64,000 bases of DNA from Pseudomonas fragi. Its GTDB lineage: Bacteria > Pseudomonadota > Gammaproteobacteria > Pseudomonadales > Pseudomonadaceae. The stretch is taken from assembly GCF_002269505.1 (NCBI RefSeq), contig NZ_NQKQ01000029.1, positions 1-64,000 of the forward strand, read 5' to 3'. A program made the translations under genes and the position numbers. Shown here piece after piece: positions 31,967 through 40,197 of this stretch. Under the pieces are notes generated by a model. That model ran no database searches. It saw only the letters and a program-made list of their open reading frames with translations, and had not been told where the DNA came from. Every line of letters begins with the position of its first letter. Positions within the stretch are counted from its first letter, which is position 1.

Positions 31967-32338
31967 GTGTTTATCAAAGCGCTTCGCGTAGGCCTGGGTC
32001 AACTCATCATCGCTGGCGATTTCGTGACACGTCCAAGCAAAAAGCAGCGCCCTGCCGCCGCTCAGGCACAGGTCGACCAGGCAGCCAAGGGCCTGACACT
32101 TTATCAGTTCCATGCCTGCCCGTTCTGTGTGAAAACCCGCCGCACCCTGCGCCGTCTGAATGTGCCAGTGGCCCTGCGTGACGCGAAGAACAACGAGCAG
32201 GATCGCCAGACCCTGCTGGAGCAAGGTGGCAAGATAAAAGTGCCTTGCCTGCGCATCGAAGAAGGCGGCAAAACCACCTGGATGTATGAGTCCAAGGTGA
32301 TCATTGATTACCTGAACCAGCGTTTTGCCAACGCTTGA
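31967..32338 (+). CDS. glutaredoxin/GST N-terminal-like thiol protein
   Basis: 123 residues. An N-terminal hydrophobic stretch (about 1-20) could be a membrane anchor. The thioredoxin-fold part has 'LYQFHACPFCVKTRRTLRR' (CPFC redox site) and 'IKVPCLRIEEGGKTTWMYES' (cis-Pro), then 'IDYLNQRF'. It is probably a glutathione-dependent disulfide reductase. The start is GTG 31967 with GAGG upstream. It follows folE after a terminator, a neighbourhood I recall as common in Pseudomonas. Confidence 0.85.
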   Translation: MFIKALRVGLGQLIIAGDFVTRPSKKQRPAAAQAQVDQAAKGLTLYQFHACPFCVKTRRTLRRLNVPVALRDAKNNEQDRQTLLEQGGKIKVPCLRIEEGGKTTWMYESKVIIDYLNQRFANA

Positions 32339-32473
32339 CGGCAGATTGCCATGAATCGGGGCGCGGCTGAAATCTCAGGAACCGGTCCCACTCTGCTCCC
32401 CACTCACTGTTTGAAGCAGCCATTCAACTGCAGGAAAACAGAAACCACATCGGTTTATAGAGTGAGGAGCTAC

Positions 32474-33076
32474 ATGTTCATCTCAAACTTGGCTGTAACC
32501 CCCAGTCATCACAATGCTACGGCCAGGGCCGCATCCGGCATGTTCAAGGAAATAACAGCTCTGGGGCAAAAGATCGGCAGCGGCAGCCAGAAGGACGTGT
32601 TCCATTTCGAGCAAGCCCCCCGCCAGTGCATTTGCCTGTTTCGCCCAGGTACGACCGGCAGTATCCAAGCAGAGCAATATGCTGCGAAAGAATTAGCAAC
32701 GACCAAGCAATTGAAAGAACTGGGCTTTCCAGTCGTTGACGCTCACGCCCTGGTGAAATACGGAAGTGCTGTGGGCCTATCAAAAGACTTCATTCATGAC
32801 GCACTGGATTCCGAAGACATTGTTCAAAACCGCCAAAGCCTGCCAACAAAAGCGTATTTCAACGAAAACGTGATCAATGACTGCAAGTCCATCATCAGCA
32901 AACTGAAAAGCCATAGTTTGCATATCGATGACCTGCAATTCCTTATCACCACCCAAGGCCGTGTGCTGATCAATGACCCCCGTGATGCCATATACTCCTC
33001 TCCCGAGAAAAGCATCAGTAAGGTCAATGAACTGCGAGCTCATGCACTGAACAACTTGCTCGTCGACAGTGACTGA
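32474..33076 (+). CDS. minimal protein-kinase-like protein, possibly HopBF1-type effector
   Basis: 200 residues. A Gly-rich loop 'ITALGQKIGSGSQKDVFHF' (28-45), an 'ICLFRPG' strand, a helix 'AEQYAAKELATTKQLKELG', a catalytic-loop-like 'HIDDLQFLIT' (150-159) and a DFG-like 'VLINDPRD' (164-171) occur in kinase order within an unusually small protein. This layout resembles HopBF1, a type III effector family of minimal kinases acting on HSP90; I compare from memory only. ATG 32474 follows GAGGAG. The first ~25 residues are Ser/Thr/Ala/His-rich, as in secreted effectors. No chaperone or secretion genes are near. Confidence 0.55.
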   Translation: MFISNLAVTPSHHNATARAASGMFKEITALGQKIGSGSQKDVFHFEQAPRQCICLFRPGTTGSIQAEQYAAKELATTKQLKELGFPVVDAHALVKYGSAVGLSKDFIHDALDSEDIVQNRQSLPTKAYFNENVINDCKSIISKLKSHSLHIDDLQFLITTQGRVLINDPRDAIYSSPEKSISKVNELRAHALNNLLVDSD

Positions 33077-33108
33077 CCGCTAAACCCGCGGCCATTTCAT
33101 CGATAAGC

Positions 33109-33711
33109 TCAATCAAGCATCCCCACATGCCGCGGATGACTGGCAACCCGCGCAAGCCAGGCCTGGATACCCGGGTAGCCGCTCAGGTCAAACCCGCCCT
33201 GATGGGCAACATGGGTATAGGCATACAACGTCACGTCCGCAATCGAATACTGCTCACCCACCAGATACGGCGTGCGGTTGAGCTGTTGCTCCATCACGTC
33301 CAGCGCCTTGTACCCGCGTTTTTGCAGCTTGCGGTACTCCTCAAGACGCTCTTCGGGCAGCCCCAGGTAAAACTGGATAAAGCGCGCCACCGCAATGTAA
33401 GGCTCATGACTGTACTGCTCGAAAAACTGCCATTGCAGCACCTGGGTGCGCAAGCGCGGTTCGGCCGGCAAAAACTCGCTGCCGTCGGCCAGGTAGTTGA
33501 GAATCGCGTTGGACTCCCACAGACACGTACCGTCTTCCAGCTCCAGCACCGGTACTTTGCCGTTGGGGTTTTTCGCCAGAAACTCCGGGGTCTCGGTTTC
33601 ACCCTTGAGGATATCCACCGCAAACCACTGATACTCAAGCCCCAGCAAATGCAGCATCAGCTTGATCTTGTAGCAGTTGCCCGAATTGTAATCGCCATAA
33701 ACCTTGAGCAT
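33109..33711 (-). CDS. glutathione S-transferase family protein
   Basis: 200 residues. The N-terminal thioredoxin-like domain is 'MLKVYGDYNSGNCYKIKLML' (catalytic Ser/Cys region), 'NPNGKVPVLELEDG' (cis-Pro) and 'WESNAILNYLA' (glutathione gamma-Glu contact). The C-terminal helical domain follows. The substrate is unknown. It ends 33 bp from the convergent kinase-like gene, and its start lies 10 bp after the stop of the upstream aminotransferase gene, so the two are probably cotranscribed. Confidence 0.9.
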   Translation of the reverse strand: MLKVYGDYNSGNCYKIKLMLHLLGLEYQWFAVDILKGETETPEFLAKNPNGKVPVLELEDGTCLWESNAILNYLADGSEFLPAEPRLRTQVLQWQFFEQYSHEPYIAVARFIQFYLGLPEERLEEYRKLQKRGYKALDVMEQQLNRTPYLVGEQYSIADVTLYAYTHVAHQGGFDLSGYPGIQAWLARVASHPRHVGMLD

Positions 33712-33721
33712 AGCGCCTCCC

Positions 33722-34888
33722 TTAGGCTGCCTGGGCAGCCTGTGCCTGACGAATCACGTTGGCCAGACGCTTGAGACCTTCATGCAGGCGCGCCGGATCG
33801 ATGTGACTGAAGTTCAGGCGCAAGCTACCCACGTTCTGATCCGGGTTGGCGAAGAACGGCTCACCCGGCATAAAGGCCACGTTTTGCTCCAGCGCAGGCT
33901 TGAGCAGAGTGCGGGTATCGAACGGCTGCTTGAGGGTCAGCCAGAAGAACAAGCCACCCTGTGGCACATGCCAGTCAGCCAGGTCCGAAAAGTGCTCTTC
34001 CAGCGCCAGCTGAAAACCGTCACGGCGCACTCGGTAGAAATCACGCAGTTCGGCCAGGTGATTAGTCATTTTCTCGGTGCCGATCCACTGCAAGGCTTGC
34101 CACTGGCCAACACGGTTGGTGTGCAGGTCAGCTGATTGTTTGAGGCGCAGCAAGTGCGGGAACAGGTCAGGGCTGGCAATCAGGAAACCGACGCGCAGGC
34201 CCGGCAACAGGGTTTTGGACACGGTGCCGGTGTAGATCCAGCTGGCTTTTTTCAGGCGGCTGACAATCGGCGTGGCGCTGCCGCCGTCGAAGTTCAGCTC
34301 GCGGTACGGTTCGTCTTCGATCAGGGTTACGTCGAACTCGTCGAGCAAGGCCGCTACGGCGTCACGTTTGGTTTCGCTATAACGCACGGCAGACGGGTTC
34401 TGGAATGTCGGGATCAGGTAGATAAACGCCGGGCTGTGTTTTTCCAGCTGTACACGCAACGCAGCCAGGTCCGGGCCATCGGCTTGCAACGGGAACGTCA
34501 GGCATTCGGCGCCGAACAATTGAAAGATTTGCAGCGCCGCCAGGTAGGTCGGTGCTTCGAGCATGATTTCCGTGCCCTTGTCGATATACAGCTTGGCCGC
34601 CAGATCCAGCGCCTGCTGCGAACCGCTGAGTACCATCACCTGGCTGGCATCGCAATTCACGCCCAGCGCACGGGCTTCTGCAGCCAGCACTTCACGCAGT
34701 GCCGGCTCGCCTTCGCTCATGCCGTACTGGCCCATCGAGGCAGGCATATCGGTCCAGTCAACCTTGGGCAGCATGGCCTCGGCCGGTAGTCCGCCAGCGA
34801 AAGACATGACTTCCGGACGTTGGGCCGCAGCCAGAATTTCACGAATCAAAGAGCTTTTCAGGCGGGAAACACGTTCGGAGAAGGCCAT
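33722..34888 (-). CDS. PLP-dependent aminotransferase (MocR/LysN 2-aminoadipate type)
   Basis: 388 residues. Motifs are 'VMSFAGGLPAEAMLP', 'SGSQQALDLAAKL', 'IPTFQNPSAVRYS', 'LIEDEPYRELNF', 'YTGTVSKTLLPGLRVGFL' (Schiff-base Lys) and 'LRLNFSHI' (Arg). It belongs to the group of multi-substrate aminotransferases for aromatic, branched-chain or aminoadipate substrates. ATG 34888 (MAFSERVSRLK) matches the family. It is divergent from a MarR regulator with 82 bp between starts, so MarR control is likely. Confidence 0.9.
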   Translation of the reverse strand: MAFSERVSRLKSSLIREILAAAQRPEVMSFAGGLPAEAMLPKVDWTDMPASMGQYGMSEGEPALREVLAAEARALGVNCDASQVMVLSGSQQALDLAAKLYIDKGTEIMLEAPTYLAALQIFQLFGAECLTFPLQADGPDLAALRVQLEKHSPAFIYLIPTFQNPSAVRYSETKRDAVAALLDEFDVTLIEDEPYRELNFDGGSATPIVSRLKKASWIYTGTVSKTLLPGLRVGFLIASPDLFPHLLRLKQSADLHTNRVGQWQALQWIGTEKMTNHLAELRDFYRVRRDGFQLALEEHFSDLADWHVPQGGLFFWLTLKQPFDTRTLLKPALEQNVAFMPGEPFFANPDQNVGSLRLNFSHIDPARLHEGLKRLANVIRQAQAAQAA

Positions 34889-34970
34889 ACAGATCACCGG
34901 TAGCGGAAGTAATTGGAAATAAGTCAAACTGGTTGACCGAAACTACGCCGCGAAGCCTAGATACGTCAAT

Positions 34971-35411
34971 ATGCTTGACCTTAAAAATCCGACCACTCAG
35001 CGTGCCGCCATGGAAGCCTTCTTCTTTGGCTATCAAGCATTTACCGCCAAGGCGGATGAAATGCTGGCACGTCGTGGGCTGAGTCGGGTGCATCAGCGTA
35101 TTGTTTTTTTTATCGCCCACTACCCGGGTGTCAGCGTCAAGGAACTGCTGAGCTTGCTGGGCGTGAGCAAACAGGCACTCAACACGCCTTTGCGCCAGTT
35201 GATTGAAATGGACCTGGTGCGCAGCGTTGCGCCCGAGACCGACAAGCGCAAACGCTTGCTGGAGCTGACTGCAGACGGTGTGGCTTTCGAAAAAAGCCTG
35301 CGCCGCGAGCAAGTCAAACTGCTGCAAAGGGTGTTCGCCCAGGCAGGTGAAGATGCGGTGAATGGCTGGCTGGCGATCAATCATGCCCTGGGCCAGAGCC
35401 GACAGCTTTAA
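34971..35411 (+). CDS. MarR family transcriptional regulator
   Basis: 146 residues with a winged helix-turn-helix (about 40-110): 'VHQRIVFFIAHYPGVSVKELLSLL', recognition helix 'SKQALNTPLRQLIEMDLV', and a wing 'PETDKRKRLLELTADG'. It faces the aminotransferase gene and probably controls it and itself. The inducer is unknown. Confidence 0.9.
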   Translation: MLDLKNPTTQRAAMEAFFFGYQAFTAKADEMLARRGLSRVHQRIVFFIAHYPGVSVKELLSLLGVSKQALNTPLRQLIEMDLVRSVAPETDKRKRLLELTADGVAFEKSLRREQVKLLQRVFAQAGEDAVNGWLAINHALGQSRQL

Positions 35412-35440
35412 AGCAGGGCTCCTGAGGGCACTGGCTTGTT

Positions 35441-35526
35441 GTGGGAGCGTGTTTGCCCGCGATACAGGCACCACAGTACTCAAGTTGCACCGCAGCGATC
35501 CCATCACGAGCAAGCCCGCTCCCACA
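35441..35526. repeat. REP pair (inverted)
   Basis: gtgggagcgtgtttgcccgcga at the left and tcacgagcaagcccgctcccac at the right face each other about 40 bp apart, a BIME-like REP doublet in the gap before the purine permease. Confidence 0.8.
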
Positions 35527-35584
35527 GAAAACTGACGTCCACCCATCACTTTTCGAAGACAACTTAAAAAACATTATTTGCTTT

Positions 35585-35598
35585 TTTTGTATACAAAA
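35585..35598. promoter_or_regulatory. TTGTATACAA operator upstream of the purine permease
   Basis: Perfect palindrome ttttgtatacaaaa with core 35587-35596, about 100 bp before the GTG start of the permease. Copies of the core occur only upstream of other purine/ureide/glyoxylate genes in this window. Confidence 0.6.
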
Positions 35599-35698
35599 GC
35601 ATAATTCACCTCACTTGCGTTCTTGACCTAAAAGTCAGAAAACCCATCTCTCGCCTCAACCAGTGCCCTTAAAAACAATAAAAGCCTGAGGAATCACC

Positions 35699-37048
35699 GT
35701 GGACAGCCAAAAGTCAGAAATACCCGTCGTTGAACTTGCACCGCCCTCCTCCCGTGGCTGGCTGGAGCGCCTGTTCAAACTGTCGCTGCATGGCACCACG
35801 GTCAAAACCGAACTGATCGCCGGGTTGACCACCTTTATCACAATGGCCTACATCATCTTCGTCAACCCCAACATCATGGCCGATGCAGGCATCGATCATG
35901 GCGCCGCGTTTGTCGCGACCTGTATCGCCGCCGCCCTCGGCAGCCTGTTGATGGGGCTTTACGCCAACTGGCCGGTAGGCCTGGCGCCAGGTATGGGGCT
36001 GAATGCGTTTTTTACTTACACCGTGGTCGGCACCATGGGCTACAGCTGGGAAACGGCACTGGGTGCGGTATTTGTCTCCGGCGTGCTGTTTTTGATTCTG
36101 ACCCTGTCGCGGGTACGTGAATGGCTGCTCAACAGCATTCCCGTCAGTCTGCGCTACGCCATGGGCGCAGGGGTGGGTTTGTTTCTGGGGATCATCGGCC
36201 TGAAAACCTCGGGCATCATCGTTGACAGCCCGGCCACCCTGATCAAGCTCGGCTCGTTGCGCGACCCGGCGCCGTTGCTGGCAGCCCTGTGCTTTTTGAT
36301 GATTGCAATCTTGAGTTATCACCGCGTCTTCGGCGCCATTCTGATCAGTATCATCGCCGTAACCCTGGCTGGCTGGGGTCTGGATCTGGTGCATTACAAC
36401 GGCATTATGTCGGCACCGCCTAGCCTGGCACCGACCTGGATGGCCATGGACCTCAAGGGTGTATTCAATATCAGCATGATCAGCGTGGTGCTGGCCTTTC
36501 TGTTTGTACACATGTTCGACACCGCTGGCACTCTGATGGGCGTGGCCCAGCGTGCCGGGCTGGTCAAGGCCGACGGCAGGATCGAAAACCTGTCCCGGGC
36601 CCTCAAGGCGGACAGCGCCTCCAGCGTGTTCGGCGCCGTGGTCGGCGTGCCGCCCGTGACCAGCTATGTCGAAAGTGCCGCCGGCGTTGCGGCGGGCGGG
36701 CGCACCGGGCTCACCGCCGTCACCGTAGGCGTGCTGTTTGTCGCCGCGATGTTCTTTGCCCCGCTGGCTGGCATGATCCCCGCTTACGCCACTGCAGGCG
36801 CACTGATTTACGTGGCCATGCTGATGATGGGCGGCATGCAGCATATCAACTGGGACGAACCCACTGACTGCATCCCGGCCATTGTGACCGTGATCATGAT
36901 GCCGCTGACCTTCTCGGTCGCCGACGGCATTGCCCTGGGCTTTATCAGTTATGTGGCACTCAAGGCCGGCACCGGCAAATATCGGGAAATTTCCGTCAGC
37001 CTGTGGGTGCTCTGCGCTATTTTCATCGCCAAGTTTATTTACCTGTAA
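35699..37048 (+). CDS. NCS2 purine permease (adenine/guanine/hypoxanthine, AzgA/PbuG type)
   Basis: 449 residues with 12-14 membrane helices. 'KTELIAGLTTFITMAYIIFVNP' and 'GLAPGMGLNAFFTYTVV' are signatures of the AzgA-like branch, and 'GVPPVTSYVESAAGVAAGGRTG' is the conserved substrate loop. It imports purine bases with protons. The start is GTG 35699 with GAGGAA upstream. A TTGTATACAA palindrome lies in its leader region. Confidence 0.92.
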   Translation: MDSQKSEIPVVELAPPSSRGWLERLFKLSLHGTTVKTELIAGLTTFITMAYIIFVNPNIMADAGIDHGAAFVATCIAAALGSLLMGLYANWPVGLAPGMGLNAFFTYTVVGTMGYSWETALGAVFVSGVLFLILTLSRVREWLLNSIPVSLRYAMGAGVGLFLGIIGLKTSGIIVDSPATLIKLGSLRDPAPLLAALCFLMIAILSYHRVFGAILISIIAVTLAGWGLDLVHYNGIMSAPPSLAPTWMAMDLKGVFNISMISVVLAFLFVHMFDTAGTLMGVAQRAGLVKADGRIENLSRALKADSASSVFGAVVGVPPVTSYVESAAGVAAGGRTGLTAVTVGVLFVAAMFFAPLAGMIPAYATAGALIYVAMLMMGGMQHINWDEPTDCIPAIVTVIMMPLTFSVADGIALGFISYVALKAGTGKYREISVSLWVLCAIFIAKFIYL

Positions 37049-37065
37049 ACCGGGCGGTATCAATC

Positions 37066-37097
37066 GGCCCCGCAATGATGCGGGGCCTTTGTTGTTT
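37066..37097 (+). terminator. terminator after the purine permease
   Basis: ggccccgc-aatgat-gcggggcc followed by tttgttgttt. It ends just before the ribosome-binding site of the LysE gene. Confidence 0.85.
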
Positions 37098-37105
37098 GGG
37101 AGGAA

Positions 37106-37735
37106 GTGATGAGTCTGGAAACCTGGCTGCTGTTCAGCAGCGCGGCATTGGTGGTAATCCTGATTCCGGGGCCGCTGTCGTTATTGATGATCAGCAACAG
37201 TCTGAACTACGGCTTGCGCCGCTCTTACCCGGCCTTTCTGGGCGGTGTGTTTGCCTCTATCTGCCTGCTCAGTGCTTCGGCCCTGGGCCTGGGCGCACTG
37301 CTGCTGGCTTCGGAAAAACTGTTCAGCGCACTGAAGATCGTCGGTGCGCTGTATCTGTTTTACCTGGCCTGGCAAAGCTGGAAACAATCGCGCCAGCCAG
37401 CCACCGTCACCAACGTGCCGGACGCTGCACCAATACCGCGCTTTGGCGCCCTGTTTGGGCGCGCATTTGTGCTGGGCGCGAGCAACCCGAAAGACATTCT
37501 GTTTTTCGCCGCGTTCCTGCCGCAGTTCCTCAACCCCGACTTGCCGTTCCTCAACCAGTTACTGGTGATGATCGCCACCTGGACCGTACTCGACCTGTTG
37601 TGCAAGCTGGCCTACGGCCTGGGTGCCCACGGTGCGGCGGGCTACCTGCGCAGCGGCAAGGGCCAGAGCTGGTTCAACCGGGTCAGTGCCGGGTTGTTTG
37701 GCGTGGCGGGTACGGCGTCGTTGCTGAGCCGTTAA
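37106..37735 (+). CDS. LysE/RhtB family amino-acid exporter
   Basis: 209 residues, about six membrane helices. 'LVVILIPGPLSLLMISNSLNYGLRRS' is the conserved N-terminal LysE signature (PGP), and 'ASNPKDILFFAAFLPQF' is the mid-protein NPK motif. It is an exporter of an amino acid or derivative; the substrate is unknown. The ATG at 37109 (second residue of an alternative GTG reading) is also possible. GGAGGAAG precedes the start. Confidence 0.9.
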   Translation: MMSLETWLLFSSAALVVILIPGPLSLLMISNSLNYGLRRSYPAFLGGVFASICLLSASALGLGALLLASEKLFSALKIVGALYLFYLAWQSWKQSRQPATVTNVPDAAPIPRFGALFGRAFVLGASNPKDILFFAAFLPQFLNPDLPFLNQLLVMIATWTVLDLLCKLAYGLGAHGAAGYLRSGKGQSWFNRVSAGLFGVAGTASLLSR

Positions 37736-37745
37736 TCGTTAACCT

Positions 37746-37886
37746 GTAGTCGCTGGAACGAAGGCTGCGATCGGCGGCGAAGCCGTCGTAAAACCTGAGT
37801 TCTCGATGTATCTGATACGCCGGGGTGTCTGGCTTTACGACGGCTTCGCCGCCGATCGCAGCCTCGCTTCGCTCCTCAGCGACTAC
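37746..37886. repeat. palindromic GTAGTCGCTG element, copy 1
   Basis: gtagtcgctg at the left and cagcgactac at the right, with inner arms gctgcgatcggcggcgaagc and gcttcgccgccgatcgcagc. This is the longest copy in the window (141 bp), in the gap between the lysE and uraH genes. Confidence 0.85.
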
Positions 37887-37912
37887 AAAACATCAGCGCT
37901 TATCCGGCAGGC

Positions 37913-37939
37913 AAAAAAAAGCCCGCAGTGTGAGCGGGC
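37913..37939 (-). terminator. terminator after uraH
   Basis: On the minus strand, gcccgctcacactgcgggc followed by eight T residues, 30 bp past the uraH stop. Confidence 0.9.
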
Positions 37940-37968
37940 AAATAACCACATGCGCAGATCGAAAACGG

Positions 37969-38322
37969 CTAGCTACCGCGATAGGTCGAGTAGCTGTACG
38001 GCGAAATCAGTAGCGGTACATGGTAGTGATCCTGCTCGGCACTGATCCCGAAACGCAGTACCACCACATCCAGAAACGCCGGCTCCGGCAATTTCACACC
38101 CCGTGCGCGGTAGTAATCACCGGCACTGAACTGTACCTGGTAAACCCCCGAACGGTAGGCATCCCCCTCCAGCAATGGCGCGTCGCAACGGCCATCGCTA
38201 TTGGTCAGCGCTGTAGCGACCAACTCCAGCCCCGAACCTTCAACCCGATACAACTCGACCTTGATCGAGCTGCCCGGGCAGCCGTGTGCGGCATCCAAAA
38301 CGTGCGTAGTCAAACGTCCCAT
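37969..38322 (-). CDS. uraH: 5-hydroxyisourate hydrolase
   Basis: 117-residue transthyretin-like enzyme converting 5-hydroxyisourate to OHCU. Hallmarks are 'LTTHVLDAAHGCPG', 'RCDAPLL', 'HYHVPLLISPYSYSTYRGS' and the C-terminal YRGS tetrapeptide. ATG at 38322 gives a cytosolic protein of standard length with GGAGG upstream; the longer frame would be unusual. It is divergent from puuE, with palindromic operators in the shared region. Confidence 0.95.
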   Translation of the reverse strand: MGRLTTHVLDAAHGCPGSSIKVELYRVEGSGLELVATALTNSDGRCDAPLLEGDAYRSGVYQVQFSAGDYYRARGVKLPEPAFLDVVVLRFGISAEQDHYHVPLLISPYSYSTYRGS

Positions 38323-38423
38323 TGATTGTGCGACCTCCCGAGTCGTGAAAAAAACGGCTGCCGCCCTCTTTTGGCTCACCAAAAGGCACGACGAAGACAC
38401 GATTAAGACATTTATCAAAAAAA

Positions 38424-38433
38424 TTGTACACAA
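38424..38433. promoter_or_regulatory. TTGTACACAA operator near uraH
   Basis: One mismatch from the TTGTATACAA core, within the longer palindrome aattgtacacaatt, about 100 bp upstream of the uraH start. Confidence 0.5.
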
Positions 38434-38617
38434 TTAAAAATGACAATCTGCGCCCCCCCGAAGCTACGGGGCCTGCACGGCATTAATCGTCAAAGCCGCA
38501 GTCCTTAGAGACCTTTCGCCCATAAACTGACCAATCAGGCAGGTTTCTTGCAAGTACTCTTTCTGTACAAATCGTGATAGAAATAGGAAAAATCAGGGTT
38601 ACAAATAAAATCTAAAG

Positions 38618-38627
38618 TTGTATACAA
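38618..38627. promoter_or_regulatory. TTGTATACAA operator upstream of puuE
   Basis: Perfect 10-bp palindrome about 68 bp before the puuE GTG, at a promoter-overlapping distance. Confidence 0.6.
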
Positions 38628-38694
38628 TCAGCTCATCGCAGTGACGCCAGGTCTGGCCAATCGACTGTTACCACGAACAATAAGGAAGACTGCA

Positions 38695-39624
38695 GTGAGC
38701 GCTGACTACCCACGCGACCTGATTGGTTACGGTCCAAACCCTCCACATCCGCATTGGCCGGGCAACGCCCGTATCGCCCTGTCTTTTGTACTCAACTACG
38801 AAGAAGGCGGCGAACGCAACATCCTGCACGGTGACAAGGAGTCGGAAGCTTTCCTGTCGGAAATGGTGTCGGCCCAGCCGCTGCAGGGCGAGCGCAACAT
38901 GAGCATGGAGTCGCTGTACGAGTACGGCAGCCGTGCCGGCGTGTGGCGCATCCTCAAGCTGTTTCGCGAGTTCGATATTCCGCTCACGGTGTTTGCCGTG
39001 GCAATGGCCGCCCAGCGTCACCCGGATGTAATCCGCGCCATGGTCGCCGCCGGCCACGAGATTTGCAGCCACGGCTACCGCTGGATCGACTACCAGTACA
39101 TGGACGAAGCGCAAGAGCGTGAACACATGCTCGAAGCCATCCGCATCCTCACCGAAATCAGCGGCGAACGCCCGCTGGGCTGGTACACCGGCCGCACCGG
39201 CCCCAATACCCGGCGCCTGGTAATGGAAGAAGGCGGCTTTTTGTATGACTGCGATACCTATGATGACGACCTGCCCTACTGGGAGCCCAACAACCCTACC
39301 GGCAAGCCGCACCTGGTGATCCCCTACACCCTGGATACCAATGACATGCGCTTTACCCAGGTGCAGGGCTTCAACACCGGAGAGCAATTCTTCCAGTACC
39401 TCAAGGATGCTTTCGATGTGCTGTACGCCGAAGGCGCAGAGTCGCCGAAAATGCTTTCCATCGGCCTGCATTGCCGCCTCATTGGCCGCCCTGCGCGTCT
39501 CGCCGCCCTCAAGCGTTTTATCGAATACGCCAAGAGTCACGAGCAGGTCTGGTTCACCCGTCGTGTGGACATTGCCCGCCACTGGCACGCCACCCACCCT
39601 TTTGTTGCAGAGACCGCCAAATGA
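38695..39624 (+). CDS. puuE: allantoinase PuuE (polysaccharide-deacetylase-like)
   Basis: 309 residues. This metal-independent allantoinase hydrolyses allantoin to allantoate. It has the NodB-like fold: 'ALSFVLNYEEGGERNILHGD', 'EICSHGYRWIDYQYMDE', 'GWYTGRTGPNTRRLV' and 'LSIGLHCRLIGRPAR'. The start is GTG 38695, which follows AAGGAAG. The upstream in-frame GTG at 38641 would add an unconserved leader. Its stop overlaps the uraD start (ATGA). Confidence 0.95.
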   Translation: MSADYPRDLIGYGPNPPHPHWPGNARIALSFVLNYEEGGERNILHGDKESEAFLSEMVSAQPLQGERNMSMESLYEYGSRAGVWRILKLFREFDIPLTVFAVAMAAQRHPDVIRAMVAAGHEICSHGYRWIDYQYMDEAQEREHMLEAIRILTEISGERPLGWYTGRTGPNTRRLVMEEGGFLYDCDTYDDDLPYWEPNNPTGKPHLVIPYTLDTNDMRFTQVQGFNTGEQFFQYLKDAFDVLYAEGAESPKMLSIGLHCRLIGRPARLAALKRFIEYAKSHEQVWFTRRVDIARHWHATHPFVAETAK

Positions 39625-40136
39625 GCGCCTTCAAGACCCTCAAGCCTTCACAACTGAGCCGTGAAGCCTTCGTGGCGGCTTTTGCCGATATCTACGAACA
39701 CTCGCCCTGGGTTGCCGAAAAGGCCTACGACCTGGGCCTGGACAGCAGCGTCGATCAGATCGAAACCCTGCACCAGCGCATGAGTGACATTTTGTTGAGC
39801 GCCGATCACGCCAGCCAGCTGGCACTGATCAACGCTCACCCGGACCTGGCCGGCAAAGCAGCCGTCCAGGGCCAACTGACCGAAGCCAGCACCAACGAAC
39901 AAGCTGGCGCCGGTATTCACCAATGCACGGCCGAAGAGTTTCAACGCTTCACCGAGCTGAACGACGCCTACAAAGCCAAGTTCAAGTTTCCCTTCATCAT
40001 GGCGGTAAAAGGCAGCGACCGGCACCAGATCCTCGCCGCGTTCGAAACCCGCATCCACAACCCGGCAGACGTCGAGTTCAAATGCGCGTTGGCAGAAATC
40101 AACAAAATCGCCCTGTTCCGATTACTCCAGCTCTAA
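39621..40136 (+). CDS. uraD: OHCU decarboxylase
   Basis: 171 residues. It decarboxylates 2-oxo-4-hydroxy-4-carboxy-5-ureidoimidazoline to S-allantoin. Motifs are 'DIYEHSPWVAEKAYDLG', 'LINAHPDLAGKAAV' (catalytic His) and 'FKFPFIMAVKGSDRHQILAAFETRI' in part. The start overlaps the puuE stop, so it is translationally coupled. Confidence 0.95.
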   Translation: MSAFKTLKPSQLSREAFVAAFADIYEHSPWVAEKAYDLGLDSSVDQIETLHQRMSDILLSADHASQLALINAHPDLAGKAAVQGQLTEASTNEQAGAGIHQCTAEEFQRFTELNDAYKAKFKFPFIMAVKGSDRHQILAAFETRIHNPADVEFKCALAEINKIALFRLLQL

Positions 40137-40197
40137 GCCGAACCGGCATGTGCCGATGACGCATCTCCAGCCACTCATTTAAAGGCAGACAAGAAGA

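Larger units (their letters stand above)
38323..38694. promoter_or_regulatory. uraH/puuE divergent control region
   Basis: 372 bp without a gene. It holds TTGTACACAA at 38424-38433 (near uraH) and TTGTATACAA at 38618-38627 (near puuE), plus a half-like TTCTGTACAAAT near 38570. No other coding or RNA feature is evident. Confidence 0.6.

Noticed and set aside
35600..35698. Purine riboswitch before the purine permease
   Set aside because: The leader does not show the conserved three-way junction sequence of purine riboswitches; the TTGTATACAA palindrome is a better candidate control site.
35714..37075. 453-codon open frame antisense to the purine permease
   Set aside because: Low-complexity His/Gln/Gly composition and no membrane or catalytic motif; the plus-strand permease is unmistakable.
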